Shown here in pieces: positions 56,393-64,000 of a DNA stretch of 64,000 nt (position 1 is the stretch's first letter; every line of letters begins with the position of its first letter). Below the pieces are notes generated by a model. The model saw nothing but the letters and a program-made list of their open reading frames with translations. It had not been told where the DNA came from and did no database searches. The stretch is from assembly GCF_000725885.1 (NCBI RefSeq), contig NZ_JODR01000030.1, positions 15,808 through 79,807 on the forward strand. The letters are read 5' to 3'. Source of the stretch: Streptomyces albus subsp. albus. GTDB lineage: Bacteria > Actinomycetota > Actinomycetes > Streptomycetales > Streptomycetaceae. The translations under genes and the position numbers were made by a program.

Positions 56393-59230
56393 ATGGGGGA
56401 GAGTATGTTGGAATTACTCGCGCAGGCCGGGGACGGTCAGGGGCAGAGCATTCTCATCGAAGGCGCGGCCGGTATGGGGCACAGCACGCTGCTGCGTGCC
56501 GCGGTGAATGCCGCCCCCGAATACGGTCTGCGCGTTCTCACGGCACGGGCCCGCGCACCCGAGCAGCACGTCGAGTACGGAGTCGCCCGCCAACTGCTCG
56601 ACCAGGCGGGTGTCGAGCGGGATCCGGAGTCCGAGTTCGCCTGCCCGTTCCCGGGCGGCGCCCGGCAGCCCGAGCGCACCGATCTGCACCCGCTGGTGCG
56701 CGTGCTGGCCGACGAGGCCCCCGTGCTGCTCGCCATCGACAATCTCCAGTGGATGGACCAGCCGTCGCTCCAGTGCCTCGGCTATCTGATGGCCCGGCTG
56801 CCGAGCGTCCCCATGGCGATCGTGGCGACGCTGGCGCGGGGCGAGGCACCGAACGACCCCGTGACCGTGGAGGTGATCTCCAGCTTCCACCACCGCGTCA
56901 CCCTCCAGCCCCTCACCTCCGACGAGGCAGCCGCACTCGCCGCCGACGCGCTCGGCACCCCGCCAAAGGAGCGGACCGTGCAGGCGGCGCTGACCGCCAC
57001 CGGCGGCAGCCCCTATCTGCTCGACGCCCTGTTCCGGCATCTGCGGCTCGACCACCAGGGCCCCGGTGGCATCACCCCCGAGGTCATCGCCGCGCAGGGA
57101 CCGGTCGAGGTGGCCGACGCCCTGCTCAACCGCTACGAACGCGCCTGGCCTGGGGTGGCCGCGGCAGCGGAGGGCACCGCACTGCTCGACGAGGCCGCCA
57201 CCGTCCCCACCATCGCCCAACTGCTCGAAGCCGACCAGTTGCAGACGGCCGACGCGGTGGAGTATCTCGTCCGCGTCGGCCTGCTGACCTACCAGAACCG
57301 CACCGTACGGTTCGTCCAGCCCCTCGTCCGCGAGTCGGTGCTGGCACGTATGCTCCCCAGCCGCCGGAACACCCTGCACATCCGCGCGGCACACATCCTC
57401 TACGAACGCGGAGCACCCTACGAGCAGATCGCCGGCCAGATCCTCAAGAGCCAGACCGACTCGGCGCAGCACTGGACCTGCACCGTGCTCAGCGAGGCGG
57501 CCCGCGAGGCGGTCGACCGCGGCGCCTTCCAGCCCGCCCGCGACTATCTGACGCGCGGCCTGCGCGAGTGCGAAGGCCCCTGCCAGGGCAAGCTGCTGCG
57601 CGTGCTGGGCCAGGTGGAGCTGGCCACCGATCCGGCGACCGCGGCGCGGTTCCTGCGCAAGGCCCTGTCGCTCAGCCGCGACATCAACGAGCGCACGGAC
57701 ATCCGGCTCTCACTCGCCGACGCCCTGCACCTGCTGGACCGCCGCCAGGAGGCCCGGAAGGTGCTGGAGGAGGGGATGGCGGAGGGCCGGGAGACCGACC
57801 CCGCCGTCGTGCCCCGGCTCCGCGGCGAACAGCTGCTGATGGGCGGCCCGGGCTACCACACCACGAAGGTCGACTGGCTGGGGAACGTCGTGCCCTTCCA
57901 GCGCGCTTCGGGCACCACCCTCGACCGCAAGATCCTGCTGGACCTCACCAGCATGCGCACCACGTGCCGCGGCGAGGCCAGGGAGGAGGCCGTGCAGCAG
58001 GCCAAACGCTCGCTGCGCAGCCCCTGCACCGGGCTCAACGAACGGCTGGCGTCCCGTACGGTCCCCGTCCAGGTGCTGGCCGCGGCGGACGAGCTGGACG
58101 CCGCGCTGGCCGAGTGCGACGCCCTCGCCAAGCAGTCCGCGGAGACCGGGTCCCGGATCCTGGGGGCACTCACCTACAGCGTCAGGGCAGATGTGCACTA
58201 CCGCTCCGGCGACGTACCCAGGACCCTGGCGGACGCCGAGCGCGCACTGGAGCTGACCCCGTTGGCGTCGTCCGAGTACTGGCTGTGCACCGGCCAGGCC
58301 ATGGCCGCGAGGATCTGCGGACTGCTGGAGACGGGCGAGTACGAGGAAGCGCACCGGCTGCTCGCCGAGGCCGGGCTGGCGGACAAACTGCCGGAGCGCA
58401 ACAGCTTCGGGCCGCTTCTCTTCCAGCGCGCGCGGCTGCACATGGCCGAGGGCGACACCGAACGGAGCCTGGCCGACCTGCTGGAGTGCGGGGAGCGGCT
58501 GGAGAGCGCGGGCACGTTCAACCCCGCCGTGCTGGCCTGGCGCTCCGAGGCCGCGCTCGCCTGTGACGCGCTGGGCGACACCCGCGAGGCCCGCAGGCTC
58601 GCCGACGTCGAGATCGCCAGGGCCCGCCGCTGGGGAGCGCCGCACGCCCTGGGCCGGGCGCTGCGCGCCGCGGGGCTGGTGGCCCAGGGACGCAAGGGCG
58701 AGGGCCTGCTGCGTGACGCGGTCCGGGTCCTGGAGCGCTCCCCCGCCAGACTCGACCTGGCCCGCGCCCTGGCGGACCTGGGCGCCCTGGCCCGGCGGTC
58801 CAACAGGCTGCGGGACGCCCGGGAACACCTGCGCAGGGCCCAGGCACTCTGCGAGACCTGCGGCGCCACCGAGCTGGCCCGCACCGTGCGCGAGGAGCTG
58901 ATGCTCTCCGGCGCCCGGCCCCGCCGCCCCACCGAGGTGGGCATCGACGCGCTGACGCCGATGGAACGCAAGGTGGCCATGCTGGCCGTGGCCAAGCAGA
59001 CCAACCGGGAGATCGCGGCGAACCTCTTCGTCGCCCAGCGCACCGTCGAACTGCACCTGAGCCAGGTCTACCGCAAGCTGTCGATACCTGGCCGCTCGGG
59101 ACTGGCCGAGTACTTCGGGCACCTGACCGAGGCGCGGGCCGACGGCCGCCGCCCGCGTGCGGAGAACCTGCCGGACGGCGGCTCCGGGGTACGGCACCAG
59201 TCCGCTCTGCGTGCGGACTGCGTCAGCTGA
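56393..59230 (+). CDS. LAL-family (LuxR-type) cluster regulator with altered Walker A
   Basis: 945 aa. N-terminal AAA-type ATPase: Walker A GAAGMGHST at 24-32, where the invariant Lys is His30, and Walker B VLLAIDNLQWMD (111-122, Asp116). A TPR-like helical middle follows (about 380-850), then a C-terminal LuxR HTH: LTPMERKVAMLAVAKQTNRE, IAANLFVAQRTVELHLSQVY, RKLSIP. LAL proteins are typical pathway activators of Streptomyces clusters. Codon 8 is TTA (56414-56416), so translation should need the bldA tRNA. The start at 56393 gives a shortened N-terminus compared with other LALs. Confidence 0.9.
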   Translation: MGESMLELLAQAGDGQGQSILIEGAAGMGHSTLLRAAVNAAPEYGLRVLTARARAPEQHVEYGVARQLLDQAGVERDPESEFACPFPGGARQPERTDLHPLVRVLADEAPVLLAIDNLQWMDQPSLQCLGYLMARLPSVPMAIVATLARGEAPNDPVTVEVISSFHHRVTLQPLTSDEAAALAADALGTPPKERTVQAALTATGGSPYLLDALFRHLRLDHQGPGGITPEVIAAQGPVEVADALLNRYERAWPGVAAAAEGTALLDEAATVPTIAQLLEADQLQTADAVEYLVRVGLLTYQNRTVRFVQPLVRESVLARMLPSRRNTLHIRAAHILYERGAPYEQIAGQILKSQTDSAQHWTCTVLSEAAREAVDRGAFQPARDYLTRGLRECEGPCQGKLLRVLGQVELATDPATAARFLRKALSLSRDINERTDIRLSLADALHLLDRRQEARKVLEEGMAEGRETDPAVVPRLRGEQLLMGGPGYHTTKVDWLGNVVPFQRASGTTLDRKILLDLTSMRTTCRGEAREEAVQQAKRSLRSPCTGLNERLASRTVPVQVLAAADELDAALAECDALAKQSAETGSRILGALTYSVRADVHYRSGDVPRTLADAERALELTPLASSEYWLCTGQAMAARICGLLETGEYEEAHRLLAEAGLADKLPERNSFGPLLFQRARLHMAEGDTERSLADLLECGERLESAGTFNPAVLAWRSEAALACDALGDTREARRLADVEIARARRWGAPHALGRALRAAGLVAQGRKGEGLLRDAVRVLERSPARLDLARALADLGALARRSNRLRDAREHLRRAQALCETCGATELARTVREELMLSGARPRRPTEVGIDALTPMERKVAMLAVAKQTNREIAANLFVAQRTVELHLSQVYRKLSIPGRSGLAEYFGHLTEARADGRRPRAENLPDGGSGVRHQSALRADCVS
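56414..56416 (+). promoter_or_regulatory. TTA codon early in the cluster regulator
   Basis: In-frame TTA (Leu8). TTA is read only by the bldA tRNA in Streptomyces and is concentrated in regulatory genes of secondary metabolism. Confidence 0.85.
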
Positions 59231-59295
59231 CCGTACGGGGTGCCTCCCCCGGCCCTCCCCCGTCGGCGGCCCGGCGCACCCGTGACGGAACCGCC

Positions 59296-59631
59296 CTACC
59301 CCTCCGGGTAGAAGACGAACAGCGTGCAGCCGGTGCTGGTCGAGGGCACGTGCCATGACCCCGCCGGGGCATGCAGGAACGTTCCGGCCGGATAGTCACG
59401 CGCTCCGTCGTTGAACGTGCCGGCCACCACGTAGACCTCCTCCGGGCCGGGTTCGTGGACGTCACGGTGCGGCCACGACGTGCCCGGGTCCATCTCCAGC
59501 ACGTGGGCGTGCGCGCCGGCCGGTCCCGTCCACAACGGGCGGAGCCGGATGCCGGGGAAGAGTTCGCGGACGGGGGCTTCTTCGACGCGGACGGAGGTGT
59601 AGCCCTCCTGGCTGAGGATCTCAGGATGCAT
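59296..59631 (-). CDS. ChrR-like small cupin
   Basis: 111 aa from ATG 59631; a GTG three codons earlier is possible. Single cupin barrel of the anti-sigma ChrR C-terminal type: DPGTSWPHRDVHEPGPEEVY (His and Glu ligands) and FLHAPAGSWHVPSTSTGCTL (second pair of His). No zinc-finger anti-sigma domain. Divergent from a GlxA-type regulator, which may control it. Unlikely to belong to the azapteridine pathway, but this is not excluded. Confidence 0.8.
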   Translation of the reverse strand: MHPEILSQEGYTSVRVEEAPVRELFPGIRLRPLWTGPAGAHAHVLEMDPGTSWPHRDVHEPGPEEVYVVAGTFNDGARDYPAGTFLHAPAGSWHVPSTSTGCTLFVFYPEG

Positions 59632-59703
59632 GCCTGTCACGGTGCCGCATGCGCCCCACGAGGAGACAGCGACAACAAAGACACCATGAGGTACTTTCCT
59701 GCC

Positions 59704-60636
59704 ATGCATCATGTCGTGGCGCTGGTACGGCCGGTGCAGTCGACGTTCGAACTCGGCTGCGCCGCCGAGGTGTTCGGCACTGTGCGGGAGGGGGTGCCGC
59801 AGCACTACACGTTCGAGGTGTGCACGCAGACGCCCGGCCCGGTACCGACGACGGCCGGGTATGCGATGTCCGTCGAGCGGGACCTGACGGCCCTCGACAC
59901 CGCGGACACCGTGCTCATCCCGGGCTGGACGCCGGTGGAGACACCACTCCCCCATCCCGTGCGCAGCGCCCTGCTGCGGGCGCACGCCCGTGGCGCACGC
60001 ATCGCCTCCATCTGCTCCGGGGTGTTCGCGCTGGCCCGTACGGGACTGCTCGACGGCCGGTCGGCCACCGCGCACTGGGCCCGCACCGCACAGCTGCAAC
60101 GGGAGTTCCCCCGGATACGCGTGGAACCGGACGTGCTGTACGTGGACCACGGCGACGTCGCCACGAGTGCCGGGGCGGGCGCCGGTGTCGACCTGTGCCT
60201 GCACCTCGTCCGGCAGGACCACGGCGCCGCGCACGCCGCTCTCGTCGCACGCCACATGGTGATGCCTCCGCACCGCGACGGCGGCCAGGCACAGTACGCG
60301 CCGTCCCCGCCCCCGGCGGACGCGCTGGACGGCCTCCTGGAATGGGCCGGCGCGCGCCTCGGCACGCCGCTGTCGGTGGGCGACATGGCCGCGCACCTCA
60401 ACGTCTCGCCCCGCACGCTCGCCCGGCGGTTCGCCGACCAGCTCGGGACGAGCCCCGGCGCGTGGCTGCTGTCCCGCCGCGTGGCGGAGGCACGCACCTT
60501 GCTGGAGCGGACGGACCTGCCGGTGGAAGCGATAGCCGCCCGCGTCGGCCTCACCTCGGCGGTCAACCTGCGACGGCGCTTCCGCGCCCAGGTGGGCACG
60601 ACACCGGGCGCCTACCGGCGCGCGTTCCGGCTCTGA
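59704..60636 (+). CDS. GlxA-type AraC-family regulator (DJ-1/PfpI domain)
   Basis: 310 aa from ATG 59704; ATG 59686 would add six residues and neither has a strong ribosome site. N-terminal DJ-1/PfpI-like domain with IASICSGVFALARTGLLDGR (nucleophile-elbow Cys) and ATAHWARTAQLQREFPRIRV, and a C-terminal AraC HTH: SVGDMAAHLNVSPRTLARRF, LPVEAIAARVGLTSAVNLRR and FRAQVGTTPGAYRRAF. Confidence 0.9.
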   Translation: MHHVVALVRPVQSTFELGCAAEVFGTVREGVPQHYTFEVCTQTPGPVPTTAGYAMSVERDLTALDTADTVLIPGWTPVETPLPHPVRSALLRAHARGARIASICSGVFALARTGLLDGRSATAHWARTAQLQREFPRIRVEPDVLYVDHGDVATSAGAGAGVDLCLHLVRQDHGAAHAALVARHMVMPPHRDGGQAQYAPSPPPADALDGLLEWAGARLGTPLSVGDMAAHLNVSPRTLARRFADQLGTSPGAWLLSRRVAEARTLLERTDLPVEAIAARVGLTSAVNLRRRFRAQVGTTPGAYRRAFRL

Positions 60637-60647
60637 CGGTCCGCGGC

Positions 60648-61667
60648 TCAGATCTCGGTGTCCCCCTGTGCGGCGGCGGCTTCCGGGGCCGGCGGGGCGG
60701 TGGCCGCGGCATGCGCACAGCGTGCGGCGAGTGCGGCGAAGGCATCGGCCAGCTGCGGCGGCCCGACGACGCGGATGTCGGTGTCGAAACGGGCGAGCGC
60801 CGCGGCCAGACCGGTCCAGGACCAGGAACCGAGCACGAGGCGGCAGTGCCCGGAGTCGAGTTGCTCGACGATCCCGTCCTCGACGAAGGGGGCCACCTCC
60901 TGCACGGGGAGGCCGAGGACGACCTCGCCGCGGCAGGGCCAGTCGGTGGTGGTTCCGTCAGTCCCCCGGAACCGCCCGGTGAGGAACGCGGCCACGTCAC
61001 CGCCGGGCAGCGGACGCGGGGTGAAGCGGGGCCCGTTCGGAGTGCGGAGGTGGAGCCGGTCCAGGCGGAAGGTGCGCCAGTCGTCGCGGTCCGGATCCCA
61101 GGCGATCACGTACCAGTGGCCGCACCGGGTGACGAGGTGGTGCGGCTGCGCCCGGCGGGCCTGCCGCCCGGAGCCGGGAGTGCGCTCGTAGTCGAAGCGC
61201 AGTTCCTCACGGGCGTGGACGGCGCGGCTCACCTCCGTCAGGAGCCGAGTGTCCACGTGGAGGGCGTCGCCGCCGGCCCCGGGGGGCCGAACAGCGGTGA
61301 CCTGAAGCAGGTCGATGCGGTGCCGCAGGCGGGGCGGCATGACCTGGCGGACGGTGGCCAGGGCCCGGGCGGCGTCCTCACCGATCGCATCGCCGGTGGC
61401 GGCGGCCCGGAGGGCGAGGGCCAGGGCGACGGCCTGACCGTCGTCGAACAGCAGCGGGGGCAGCCGCGAGCCGGCTCCCAGCCGGTAGCCGCCGGACGGC
61501 CCCTTGGCGGCGTGGATCGGATAGCCCAACTCCCGGAGGCGGTCGATGTCGCGGCGCACCGTGCGCGAGGTCACCTCCAGCCGCCGTGCGAGCTCGTCAC
61601 CGGACCAGTCGCGATGGGTCTGGAGCAGCGAGAGCAGCGAGAGCAGCCGCGAGGACGTCTTCGGCAT
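60648..61667 (-). CDS. WYL-domain transcriptional regulator (YafY type)
   Basis: 339 aa from ATG 61667. N-terminal HTH_11 (MPKTSSRLLSLLSLLQTHRD, WSGDELARRLEVTSRTVRRD), then a WYL domain with RAQPHHLVTRCGHWYVIAWD, WRTFRLDRL, and a WCX C-terminal domain (EVAPFVEDGIVEQL). WYL regulators sense nucleic-acid or nucleotide ligands in several known systems. Only GGGAGG directly abuts the start, so the precise start is uncertain. A large dyad lies just upstream. Confidence 0.9.
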   Translation of the reverse strand: MPKTSSRLLSLLSLLQTHRDWSGDELARRLEVTSRTVRRDIDRLRELGYPIHAAKGPSGGYRLGAGSRLPPLLFDDGQAVALALALRAAATGDAIGEDAARALATVRQVMPPRLRHRIDLLQVTAVRPPGAGGDALHVDTRLLTEVSRAVHAREELRFDYERTPGSGRQARRAQPHHLVTRCGHWYVIAWDPDRDDWRTFRLDRLHLRTPNGPRFTPRPLPGGDVAAFLTGRFRGTDGTTTDWPCRGEVVLGLPVQEVAPFVEDGIVEQLDSGHCRLVLGSWSWTGLAAALARFDTDIRVVGPPQLADAFAALAARCAHAAATAPPAPEAAAAQGDTEI

Positions 61668-61681
61668 GCCTCCCATTCTGT

Positions 61682-61716
61682 CCCGGGTACCGGACACCAC
61701 CTGTCCGGTACCCGGG
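61682..61716. promoter_or_regulatory. Large perfect inverted repeat upstream of the WYL gene
   Basis: 15-bp arms CCCGGGTACCGGACA / TGTCCGGTACCCGGG around a 5-nt centre. It lies 15 bp upstream of the WYL start and 51 bp after the aldo-keto reductase stop, so it may be an autoregulatory operator or the terminator of the upstream gene. Confidence 0.6.
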
Positions 61717-61766
61717 GTCCGCCCTCCAGCGGGGCGTCGGGGCCGGCTACCGCACGCAGCGACCGG

Positions 61767-62765
61767 CTACCGGTGCTTGACGCCCGGCTGGGCGCCGGGC
61801 GCGGGGGTCGGCTCGGTGACCGGGACGTCACCCAGGGCCTGGTCGACCGCGGCCAGCAGATCGCCGGACAGCTCCACACCGGAGGCGGCGGCATTCGCGT
61901 GCACCTGCTCCGGTCGGGACGCACCGGTGATCGCCGAGGCGACCTCGCCGCGGCGCAGGACCCAGGCGAGCGCCAGGGTCGGCATGCTCATCCCGGCCTC
62001 CTCCGCGATCGGCACCAGCCGCTGGACCGCCTGGAGAGTGGCGTCGCTGTAGACGAGGTCCTTCGAGACCGCCATCTCGGCGGAAGCGAACCGGCTCCCC
62101 TCGGGGACGGGCTGCCCGGGCTTGTACTTGCCGGTGAGGACCCCCTGCGCGAGCGGGGACCAGACGATCTGCGAGATGCCGTTCGCCGAGCACAGTCCGA
62201 AGACCTCCGCCTCGGGCGCCTGCCACAGCATCGAGTACTGGGGCTGGGAGGAGACGAACAGGTCCGGGCCGGCGATGTCGATCGCGGCCTCGATCTGCTC
62301 GGGGCTCCACTCGCTGAACCCGATGTAGCGGGCCTTGCCCTGCTGGACGACCTTCTGGAACGCCTCGACGATGTCCTCGACCGGCACAGTGGGGTCGAAC
62401 CGGTGCGCCTGGTACAGGTCGACGTAGTCGGTCTTCAGCCGGGTGAGGGAGGCGTCGATCTGCTTGGCGATCTGTGCCGGGGACAAGCCCTGGTCGGCGG
62501 GGTCCTCGGACATCGGGAAGTAGACCTTGGTGGCCAGGATGTAGGAGTCGCGGGGGCGGGAGGAGAGGATGTCGCCCCAGGCCGTCTCGGCGGCCCCCTG
62601 GCCGTAGACGTTCGCGGTGTCGAAGAAGTTGATACCCGCGTCGAAAGCCGCCTCGGTGCAGGCCCGGGTCTTGTCGGCCTCGACACCGCCGGAGTAGGTC
62701 AGCCACGACCCGAGCGAGATCTCCGAGACCTCCAGCTCCGAGCTGCCGAGCTTGCGGTACCTCAT
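61767..62765 (-). CDS. Aldo/keto reductase (Kv-beta/YghZ-like)
   Basis: 332 aa from ATG 62765 with AGGAGG upstream. AKR signatures: MRYRKLGSSELEVSEISLGS, DAGINFFDTANVYGQGAAET (catalytic Asp and Tyr), ILATKVYFPM (Lys), YVDLYQAHRFDPTVPVEDIV, YIGFSEWSPEQIEAA and the NADPH-binding SAITGASRPEQVHAN. The overall pattern is that of the potassium-channel beta-subunit-like AKR group. Reduces aldehydes with NADPH. Monocistronic or followed by the WYL gene. Confidence 0.95.
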   Translation of the reverse strand: MRYRKLGSSELEVSEISLGSWLTYSGGVEADKTRACTEAAFDAGINFFDTANVYGQGAAETAWGDILSSRPRDSYILATKVYFPMSEDPADQGLSPAQIAKQIDASLTRLKTDYVDLYQAHRFDPTVPVEDIVEAFQKVVQQGKARYIGFSEWSPEQIEAAIDIAGPDLFVSSQPQYSMLWQAPEAEVFGLCSANGISQIVWSPLAQGVLTGKYKPGQPVPEGSRFASAEMAVSKDLVYSDATLQAVQRLVPIAEEAGMSMPTLALAWVLRRGEVASAITGASRPEQVHANAAASGVELSGDLLAAVDQALGDVPVTEPTPAPGAQPGVKHR

Positions 62766-63054
62766 GGTTCCTCCTTGTGCTGGTGCGGGGCGCGTCCGGG
62801 GCGGGTACCCGGACGCGCCGGGGTCGTGACCGCGTTCGACGAGAGTGATCAGCCCTGTCGCCCGGGGGACGATTCTCCCCCGGACGACGATCTTCCGGAC
62901 ACAGCCCTCCCGAGCCACTGGAGCGGCGCCGGGCCGGCGGTCGCAGCCCCCGGCAAGGGGCCGCGACCAGCAGCGGCACCGGGGCGGGACACCTCTTCGC
63001 ACTGAGGTGATCACACAGTGTGACAGGGCGTGGCGGCTCACGAGAAGGTGACCA
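62766..63054. other. Divergent intergenic region
   Basis: Promoter of the leftward aldo-keto reductase and of the rightward small reading frames. Nothing else recognised. Confidence 0.4.
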
Positions 63055-63171
63055 ATGGGCGGGGAAGAAGTGTTCCGGACAGTCGCCCTCGGCGTCTTCG
63101 CGGCCGGGGGCTGGATCGTCGCGTGCAACCACCGTGACGCCACCCGTCGATTCTTCGGCTTCCACGCATAA
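63055..63171 (+). CDS. Candidate 38-residue microprotein
   Basis: ATG with GAAGGTG 5 nt upstream, TAA stop. It has one hydrophobic stretch (VALGVFAAGGWIVAC) followed by a basic tail ending FFGFHA, like a single-span membrane microprotein. Third codon positions are about 80 percent G or C. No family recognised. Followed after 5 bp by a second tiny reading frame. Confidence 0.45.
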   Translation: MGGEEVFRTVALGVFAAGGWIVACNHRDATRRFFGFHA

Positions 63172-63176
63172 CCACC

Positions 63177-63287
63177 GTGACGGGTGCCGCGACGCCCCGG
63201 ACCCTGAGGTTCGTCGGCGCCGTGATCGGAGCCCTCGGATCGATCGGGTTGATCACGGAAATCACATCGTTCAGTAGCGGCGGGTGA
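63177..63287 (+). CDS. Candidate 36-residue microprotein
   Basis: GTG start; MTGAATPRTLRFVGAVIGAL then GSIGLITEITSFSSGG. Short basic start and a single hydrophobic span. No strong ribosome site; coupling to the preceding tiny frame (5-bp gap) would explain translation. No family recognised. Confidence 0.4.
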   Translation: MTGAATPRTLRFVGAVIGALGSIGLITEITSFSSGG

Positions 63288-63332
63288 GGCCACGGGGTGC
63301 CGGATGTGAAGGTACTCATAGGGGACAGGTCA

Positions 63333-63353
63333 CATACGAAGCAGCTTCGTATG
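63333..63353. terminator. Perfect hairpin after the microprotein pair
   Basis: CATACGAAG / CTTCGTATG, 9-bp arms with a 3-nt loop, 46 bp after the second tiny stop codon. Could be a terminator of the small operon or an operator for the following gene. Confidence 0.5.
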
Positions 63354-63550
63354 CCCGATATGCCTGGAACAGGGGTGGGGGCGGAACGGCTCCGCATCTC
63401 CGGCGAAAAGGACTAAGCAGGGCAGTAGGTCACATAGTTGTCGGTCCGGGGAGCCGGTTCCCAGAGTGGGGCGCAGGTCGCGACGAGAGCGAGCGAAGCT
63501 CCTCCGCACTGCGGCCGGATGTGTCCCCCCGCGAAAGGCATCCCCCTCGC

Positions 63551-64000
63551 ATGCGTACCGCTCTGCGCCATACGAAGCTCACCACCGGTCTGACCGTCCT
63601 GGGCGCCGCCGGCGTCGCCACCGCCGCCCTGACCGGCACGGCACACGCCGCCCCCCAGACCGAGGCCAAGCCGGCCAAGACCGCCGTCGCACCCGACTAC
63701 GCGGTGAAGGCGGACGAGGTCCTCAAGGCCGACCAGACCGCCCACGTCACCAAGGACGCCGCGGCCGAGAAGAAGGCCCAGGGCCAGTCCGAGCCGCAGC
63801 CGAAGAGCGCCACCGAGGCCAAGGACCGGACCGCTCCGAAGAGTGACGGGGCGGATGCGAAGAAGGCGTCCTACCCCGACAATCTGGACGGGTGGATCCG
63901 CGAGGCCATGTCGATCATGAAGAAGCACGGCATCCCCGGCTCCTACGACGGCATCAAGCGCAACATCATCCGCGAGTCCGGCGGCGACCCGGGCGCGGTC
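63551..64000 (+). CDS. Secreted lytic-transglycosylase-like protein (3' end outside window)
   Basis: 150 codons seen, frame open to the window edge. Signal peptide MRTALRHTKLTTGLTVLGAA through about residue 35 (cleavage after AHA). Then a Lys/Ala/Glu/Asp-rich linker (about 35-115) and the beginning of an SLT-type domain: WIREAMSIMKKHGIPGSYDG, then NIIRESGGDPGAV with the catalytic Glu in the I-R-E-S-G motif. Expected to cut peptidoglycan outside the cell. The 260-bp leader is long, but no c-di-AMP riboswitch could be recognised in it. Confidence 0.85.
   Translation, partial: MRTALRHTKLTTGLTVLGAAGVATAALTGTAHAAPQTEAKPAKTAVAPDYAVKADEVLKADQTAHVTKDAAAEKKAQGQSEPQPKSATEAKDRTAPKSDGADAKKASYPDNLDGWIREAMSIMKKHGIPGSYDGIKRNIIRESGGDPGAV

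Noticed and set aside
40928..59230. Toxoflavin lyase (TflA-like) self-resistance gene
   Set aside because: No vicinal-oxygen-chelate protein of the TflA type was found in the window; the cupin at 47875 has a different fold.
63288..63550. Possible c-di-AMP (ydaO-type) riboswitch in the leader of the lytic-transglycosylase gene
   Set aside because: Such riboswitches precede some Streptomyces wall-hydrolase genes and the leader is long, but I could not find the conserved core motifs; a covariance-model search would decide.
1..64000. Many long reading frames on the opposite strand or in other frames of clear genes (for example Arg/Pro/His-rich frames over the nuo and tox genes)
   Set aside because: In DNA of this GC content, shadow frames stay open; they lack family motifs, have the wrong third-position bias and overlap genes with clear homology.

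Overview
The window is high-GC actinobacterial DNA and almost certainly from a Streptomyces chromosome. The signs are third codon positions that are nearly always G or C, many GTG starts, 4-bp stop/start overlaps, very rare TTA codons, and the gene families present (LAL regulator, WYL regulator, DUF4232, BlaI/M56, TerD/TerB, MHS permease). No tRNA, rRNA, CRISPR array, prophage or intact insertion sequence was seen. All assignments come from reading the sequence and its translations; no database search was run.

Layout. 1-1133: 5' part of a secreted CdtB-like nuclease. 1666-4864: LacI-operator-linked sugar catabolism operon. 5257-13458: a partial second 'nuo' operon (NuoA, a cysteine-poor protein resembling a NuoB-NuoD fusion, then H, J, K, L, M, N). 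13535-24833: an envelope and stress region (TerD, TerB, two TatA-like proteins, an LCP protein, a P-type Mg ATPase with an ArsR repressor, GlsB, BlaI repressor plus M56 protease, Hsp20, Spo0M). Four promoters there share a BlaI-type palindrome, TCTACA-N4-TGTAGA or a one-base variant, which suggests a local regulon. 25379-38012: membrane glycosylation genes, methyltransferases, a DUF4232 lipoprotein, AraC plus a Bcr-type exporter, and an amidohydrolase/MHS-permease operon with a divergent LysR. 38061-40775: a secreted protein, DinB and two decayed gene remnants.

40928-59230 is a biosynthetic gene cluster. It holds GTP cyclohydrolase II, a WD40 protein, a formylglycine-generating-enzyme-like protein and a RibD-like deaminase/reductase in the same order as toxB-toxC-toxD-toxE of the Burkholderia/Pseudomonas toxoflavin locus. 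It also has three ToxA-like methyltransferases, a tandem-fused WrbA-type flavoprotein, a three-subunit xanthine-dehydrogenase-type molybdenum hydroxylase, a cupin, an MFS exporter with a divergent ArsR-type repressor, and a LAL regulator. The expected product class is a pyrimidotriazine (7-azapteridine) antibiotic of the toxoflavin/reumycin/fervenulin type. The extra hydroxylase and methyltransferases would suit an oxidised, further N-methylated member; that last step is inference. TTA codons in the regulator, the ToxE homologue and the exporter predict bldA dependence.

59296-64000: a cupin with a GlxA-type AraC regulator, a WYL regulator and an aldo-keto reductase, two candidate microproteins, and the 5' part of a secreted lytic-transglycosylase-like protein that runs off the end.
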